DNA from: JANWKA01 sp035533815
Lineage (GTDB): Bacteria; Bacteroidota; Bacteroidia; Chitinophagales; Chitinophagaceae
DNA length: 16,858 bases
Reading direction: 5' to 3'
Assembly (NCBI GenBank): GCA_035533815.1
Contig: DATLTB010000074.1
Location: 1-16,858, forward strand
Shown here one piece after another: positions 14,413 to 16,858 of this stretch (positions are counted from its first letter, which is position 1; the number at the start of each line of letters is the position of its first letter). The notes beneath the pieces were generated by a model that saw only the letters and a list, made by a program, of their open reading frames with translations, did no database searches and was not told the origin of the DNA. The translations under genes and the position numbers were made by a program.

Positions 14413-15384
14413 ATGCGAATACTTGACATTTTTTCCAGGGATAAAAAGCAAAACCTGAATGAAGGTCTGCGGAAAACCAGGGAAAGTTTTTTGTCCAAAA
14501 TTAGCCGGGCTGTTGTAGGGAAGTCTGTTGTGGATGAAGAAGTACTGGATAATCTGGAAGAAGCCCTGATTTCTGCCGATGTGGGTATTAGCACCACGGT
14601 CAAAATTATTGAGGGAATCCAAAAGCGGGTGGCAAAAGATAAGTATTTGAATGTCAGTGAATTGAAAATTATTCTCCGGGAAGAGATTGCCCGGCTGCTT
14701 CAGGCTGCAGATCCATCCAGCTTAAATAGTTTTCAAAATATCCACGTTAAAGGACCTTATGTGACCCTGGTAGTGGGCGTAAATGGGGCAGGCAAAACCA
14801 CCACCATTGGAAAACTGGCCTATCAGTACAAGAAAGCGGGGAAATCAGTTATGCTTGGGGCTTCAGATACTTTTCGAGCAGCTGCGATTGAACAACTGAC
14901 CATATGGAGTGAACGAATTGGTGTACCCATTGTTAAACAGGCCATGGGCTCTGATCCTGGAGCGGTAGCTTTTGATACGATTCAAAGCGGCATATCAAAA
15001 AATACCGAGATTATCCTAATCGATACGGCAGGCAGACTACATAATAAAGCCCACCTGATGGAAGAACTGGGGAAAATAAAGCGGGTAATAAAAAAAATAT
15101 TACCGGATGCTCCCCATGAAGTATTGCTGGTATTGGATGGGTCAACCGGTCAGAATGCGATAGAACAGGCCAGGCAATTTACCGAGGCAATTGAGGTGAC
15201 CGCAATTGCCATCACCAAACTGGACGGAACAGCCAAAGGGGGGGTAGTCCTGGCCATCGCGGATCAGTTCAAAATTCCAGTTAAATATATTGGGTTGGGT
15301 GAAAAAATGGAAGACCTCCAGTTATGCGATATCAATGAATTTGTAGACACCTTATTGGATTTTGGCCCTCAGAATCATGAATAG
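14413..15384 (+). CDS. ftsY: Signal recognition particle receptor FtsY
   Basis: FtsY is the membrane-associated GTPase that receives the SRP-ribosome complex and hands nascent membrane proteins to the translocon. In the 323-residue product the N domain spans about residues 15-100 (SKISRAVVGK, LEEALISADVG). The G domain follows, with GVNGAGKTT (122-130), DTFRAAA (152-158), DTAGR (204-208), TKLDG (268-272) and GLGE (294-297). The long acidic A domain of Escherichia coli FtsY is missing, as is usual in Bacteroidota. The short N-terminus MRILDIFSRDKK has the Phe-rich amphipathic look of a membrane-binding helix. A 16-codon open frame ends two bases before its ATG. It converges on the aldose epimerase gene after 118 bp. 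Confidence 0.97.
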   Translation: MRILDIFSRDKKQNLNEGLRKTRESFLSKISRAVVGKSVVDEEVLDNLEEALISADVGISTTVKIIEGIQKRVAKDKYLNVSELKIILREEIARLLQAADPSSLNSFQNIHVKGPYVTLVVGVNGAGKTTTIGKLAYQYKKAGKSVMLGASDTFRAAAIEQLTIWSERIGVPIVKQAMGSDPGAVAFDTIQSGISKNTEIILIDTAGRLHNKAHLMEELGKIKRVIKKILPDAPHEVLLVLDGSTGQNAIEQARQFTEAIEVTAIAITKLDGTAKGGVVLAIADQFKIPVKYIGLGEKMEDLQLCDINEFVDTLLDFGPQNHE

Positions 15385-15502
15385 GTAAGCATATCCCTGA
15401 TATACCGGCAGGTGTCGCTCTGGCCACCAGGTGATGATCTCCTTGGCCTTAGGCAACTGCTATGAAGAAAAGCGAAATGCGGTATATGACTTGAATCCCC
15501 TG

Positions 15503-16660
15503 CTAATAACAAGAGAATTTGTATATGGTAACCTCATGATAAAGTGAACCGGGGAGTAAAACCGGGCTCGGAAAATAATCCACATTCGGAGCATCGGGGA
15601 AATGATGGGTTTCCAGACACAGGCCTTCCCTTCCTGTCAATACCTTACCATCCCTTCCCACTACACCTTTTAGGAAATTCCCCGAATAGAACTGAATCCC
15701 AGGTTGAGTAGTATACACTTGAATTTCCCGGCCAGTACTTGAATCCCGGACTCGGGCAGCCAGAGTCAGTTCATGTTTTTCACTTTTATTCAAGACCCAG
15801 GTCTGGTCAAAGCCACCAGCATATTTGATCTGCTGAAAATGATCGTTGATGTCTTTTCCAACCTTTTTGGGAATGGTAAAATCCATTGGTGTGTCATGTA
15901 CATCAAGTATTTCACCGGTTGGGATAAAGTTGGAATCGATAGGAAGATAATGATTGGCATTCAGATATACTTCATGATCATAGATTACGGAATCCGGATT
16001 GCCGGATAAATTAAAATAGGTGTGATTAGTCAAATTGACAATTGTGGGTTTGTCCGTGGTAGCCTGGTAATCCATGATTAATTGATTGTCAGCAGTCAGC
16101 ATGTACCGAACAACCACCTGTAGTTTACCAGGGTAACCTTCCTCCATATCAGCAGAGGTATAGCTCAGTTCCAGTTCGCTTGTATCATGATCATATTTAG
16201 GGATAGCCGACCAAAGCTTTTTATCGAATCCGATCAGGCCACCATGCAGGGAATTCGGGGCATTATTTATAGCCAAAGTATATTCTTTACCATCCAGTTT
16301 GAATTTACCGTCACAGATCCGGTTTGCATACCGGCCAATAATCGCCCCGAAATAGGGGTAATTGGATTTCAGGCTGAGGCATTCGGCCAAACTGGGATAT
16401 CCCAATACAATATTTCCTGGGTTACCTTTTTTATCAGGAACTACTATGGAGTCGATAATACCGCCATAATCCGATATGACCACTTTCATATCGTGGTTAG
16501 ACAGGGTATACAGTTTGGCTTCTTTGCCGCCGGGCAGTTTACCCCAGTTCTGTTCTGGAATTTGTGCTATCGGCTGGGAGGACGGTATCTTGCTTTCGGG
16601 TTGGTTACAGGAATTAAAAGCGGTGATCATAAACAGGGCGTAAAATGTTTTGGAGATCAT
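15503..16660 (-). CDS. galM: Aldose 1-epimerase (mutarotase), probable lipoprotein
   Basis: The enzyme interconverts the alpha and beta anomers of aldoses such as galactose or glucose. The 385-residue product starts with a lipoprotein-type signal (MISKTFYALFMITAFNSC), so C18 is probably lipidated and the enzyme would sit in the cell envelope. The GalM motifs are in order: GRYANRI (109-115), NSLHGG (136-141, H139), NHTYFNLSG (212-220) with the catalytic acid H213, GGFDQTW (282-288) with D285, and CLETHHFPDAPN (348-359) with the catalytic base E350. Start and length agree with the Bacteroidota lipoprotein group. No exact -7 box is seen; the minus strand reads TATATTTA at 16683-16676, one base off. 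Another gene may end 135 bp upstream on the same strand. No sugar-degradation operon is visible. Confidence 0.93.
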   Translation of the reverse strand: MISKTFYALFMITAFNSCNQPESKIPSSQPIAQIPEQNWGKLPGGKEAKLYTLSNHDMKVVISDYGGIIDSIVVPDKKGNPGNIVLGYPSLAECLSLKSNYPYFGAIIGRYANRICDGKFKLDGKEYTLAINNAPNSLHGGLIGFDKKLWSAIPKYDHDTSELELSYTSADMEEGYPGKLQVVVRYMLTADNQLIMDYQATTDKPTIVNLTNHTYFNLSGNPDSVIYDHEVYLNANHYLPIDSNFIPTGEILDVHDTPMDFTIPKKVGKDINDHFQQIKYAGGFDQTWVLNKSEKHELTLAARVRDSSTGREIQVYTTQPGIQFYSGNFLKGVVGRDGKVLTGREGLCLETHHFPDAPNVDYFPSPVLLPGSLYHEVTIYKFSCY

Positions 16661-16775
16661 TTAATGTTGTTTCGGTAAATATAATAAATTGTAACTACAC
16701 AGGACCCCACCTAAGGTAATAATTATCTCCTTGGGGTATTGGATCGGTAGATACAAAATACAGCAACAGTAAGGT

Positions 16776-16814
16776 AAAAAAAATAGTAGTGGTATCATCC
16801 GGTTTCAAAACCGG
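16776..16814 (-). terminator. Possible terminator at the end of the partial right-edge gene
   Basis: A 6-bp perfect stem (16799-16804 with 16809-16814, sequence CCGGTT/AACCGG) closes a four-base loop. On the minus strand it is followed, after 15 bases, by a run of eight T (16783-16776). The hairpin overlaps the last codons of the partial gene. The gap before the T-run is longer than in a classical intrinsic terminator, so this is a weak call. Confidence 0.25.
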
Positions 16815-16858
16815 CTATTTCCTTCAGACCACGATTGACATTCTTTCCTTGTTTGATC
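16795..16858 (-). CDS. Probable C-terminal end of a minus-strand gene, cut by the window edge
   Basis: From the right edge the minus strand is open for 20 codons to a TGA at 16795-16797, reading IKQGKNVNRGLKEIAGFETG. The composition looks like coding sequence. A T-rich run on the minus strand follows the stop, as expected for a gene end. The piece is too short to recognise, and chance cannot be excluded. Confidence 0.35.
   Translation of the reverse strand, partial: IKQGKNVNRGLKEIAGFETG

Noticed and set aside
15434..15544. About 35-codon plus-strand frame after ftsY
   Set aside because: It runs into the end of the convergent epimerase gene, resembles nothing I know and has no promoter or start signal, so I see nothing supportable in 15385-15502.
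16187..16678. 163-codon plus-strand frame opposite the aldose epimerase gene
   Set aside because: The minus strand has every GalM motif. The plus-strand product has no recognisable feature.
1..16858. CRISPR array, tRNA or rRNA gene, insertion sequence or phage module
   Set aside because: I saw no evenly spaced direct repeats, cloverleaf-like stretch, transposase or integrase motif, or phage structural gene. The window reads as ordinary chromosomal genes.

Overview
The window looks like chromosomal core DNA from a member of the Bacteroidota. The main evidence is the rpmB-rpmG-DUF4295-ftsY string, the Bacteroidota-restricted families DUF4294, DUF4295 and DUF4421, a bacillithiol biosynthesis gene (bshB1), a TonB of the Bacteroidota type, weak or absent Shine-Dalgarno sequences, and several exact TAnnTTTG -7 promoter elements just upstream of genes. 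I cannot place it below phylum with confidence. I saw no insertion sequence, phage gene, CRISPR array, tRNA or rRNA.

Layout. (1) 1-1692, plus strand: the 3' part of an ABC-2-type exporter ATPase, a YfiT/BstA-like DinB-fold thiol transferase, and a Nudix hydrolase of the ADP-ribose pyrophosphatase type. (2) 1709-5829, minus strand, read right to left: an agmatinase/arginase-family ureohydrolase, a four-helix membrane protein, an uncharacterised radical SAM enzyme whose start overlaps the membrane protein gene, and a TonB energy transducer. (3) 5916-6977, plus: a DUF4421 secreted, beta-rich protein. (4) 7040-10725, plus: a cytochrome c maturation operon with ccmE (Cys-type), a large ccmF/ccsA heme lyase, an exported Cys-rich rhodanese and a SemiSWEET transporter, followed by a possible terminator. 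(5) 10890-13306, plus: a DUF4294 protein, BshB1 and a class A beta-lactamase-like serine hydrolase that lacks the deacylating Glu. (6) 13327-13458, minus: a possible 43-residue membrane protein. (7) 13631-15384, plus: L28, L33, DUF4295 and FtsY. (8) 15503-16660, minus: a lipoprotein-type aldose 1-epimerase, then the probable tail of another minus-strand gene at the right edge.

How the genes work together: three themes recur. Heme and thiol chemistry appears as CcmE, CcmF and the Cys-rich rhodanese. Bacillithiol metabolism appears as BshB1, which makes the thiol, and a BstA-like protein, which would use it. Translation and membrane targeting appear as L28, L33, DUF4295 and FtsY. Nothing here amounts to a clearly new defence or mobile system. 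The items most worth following are the Cys-rich rhodanese coupled to ccmF, the CxxxY CcmE, the radical SAM and membrane protein pair, and the serine hydrolase with an altered omega loop.
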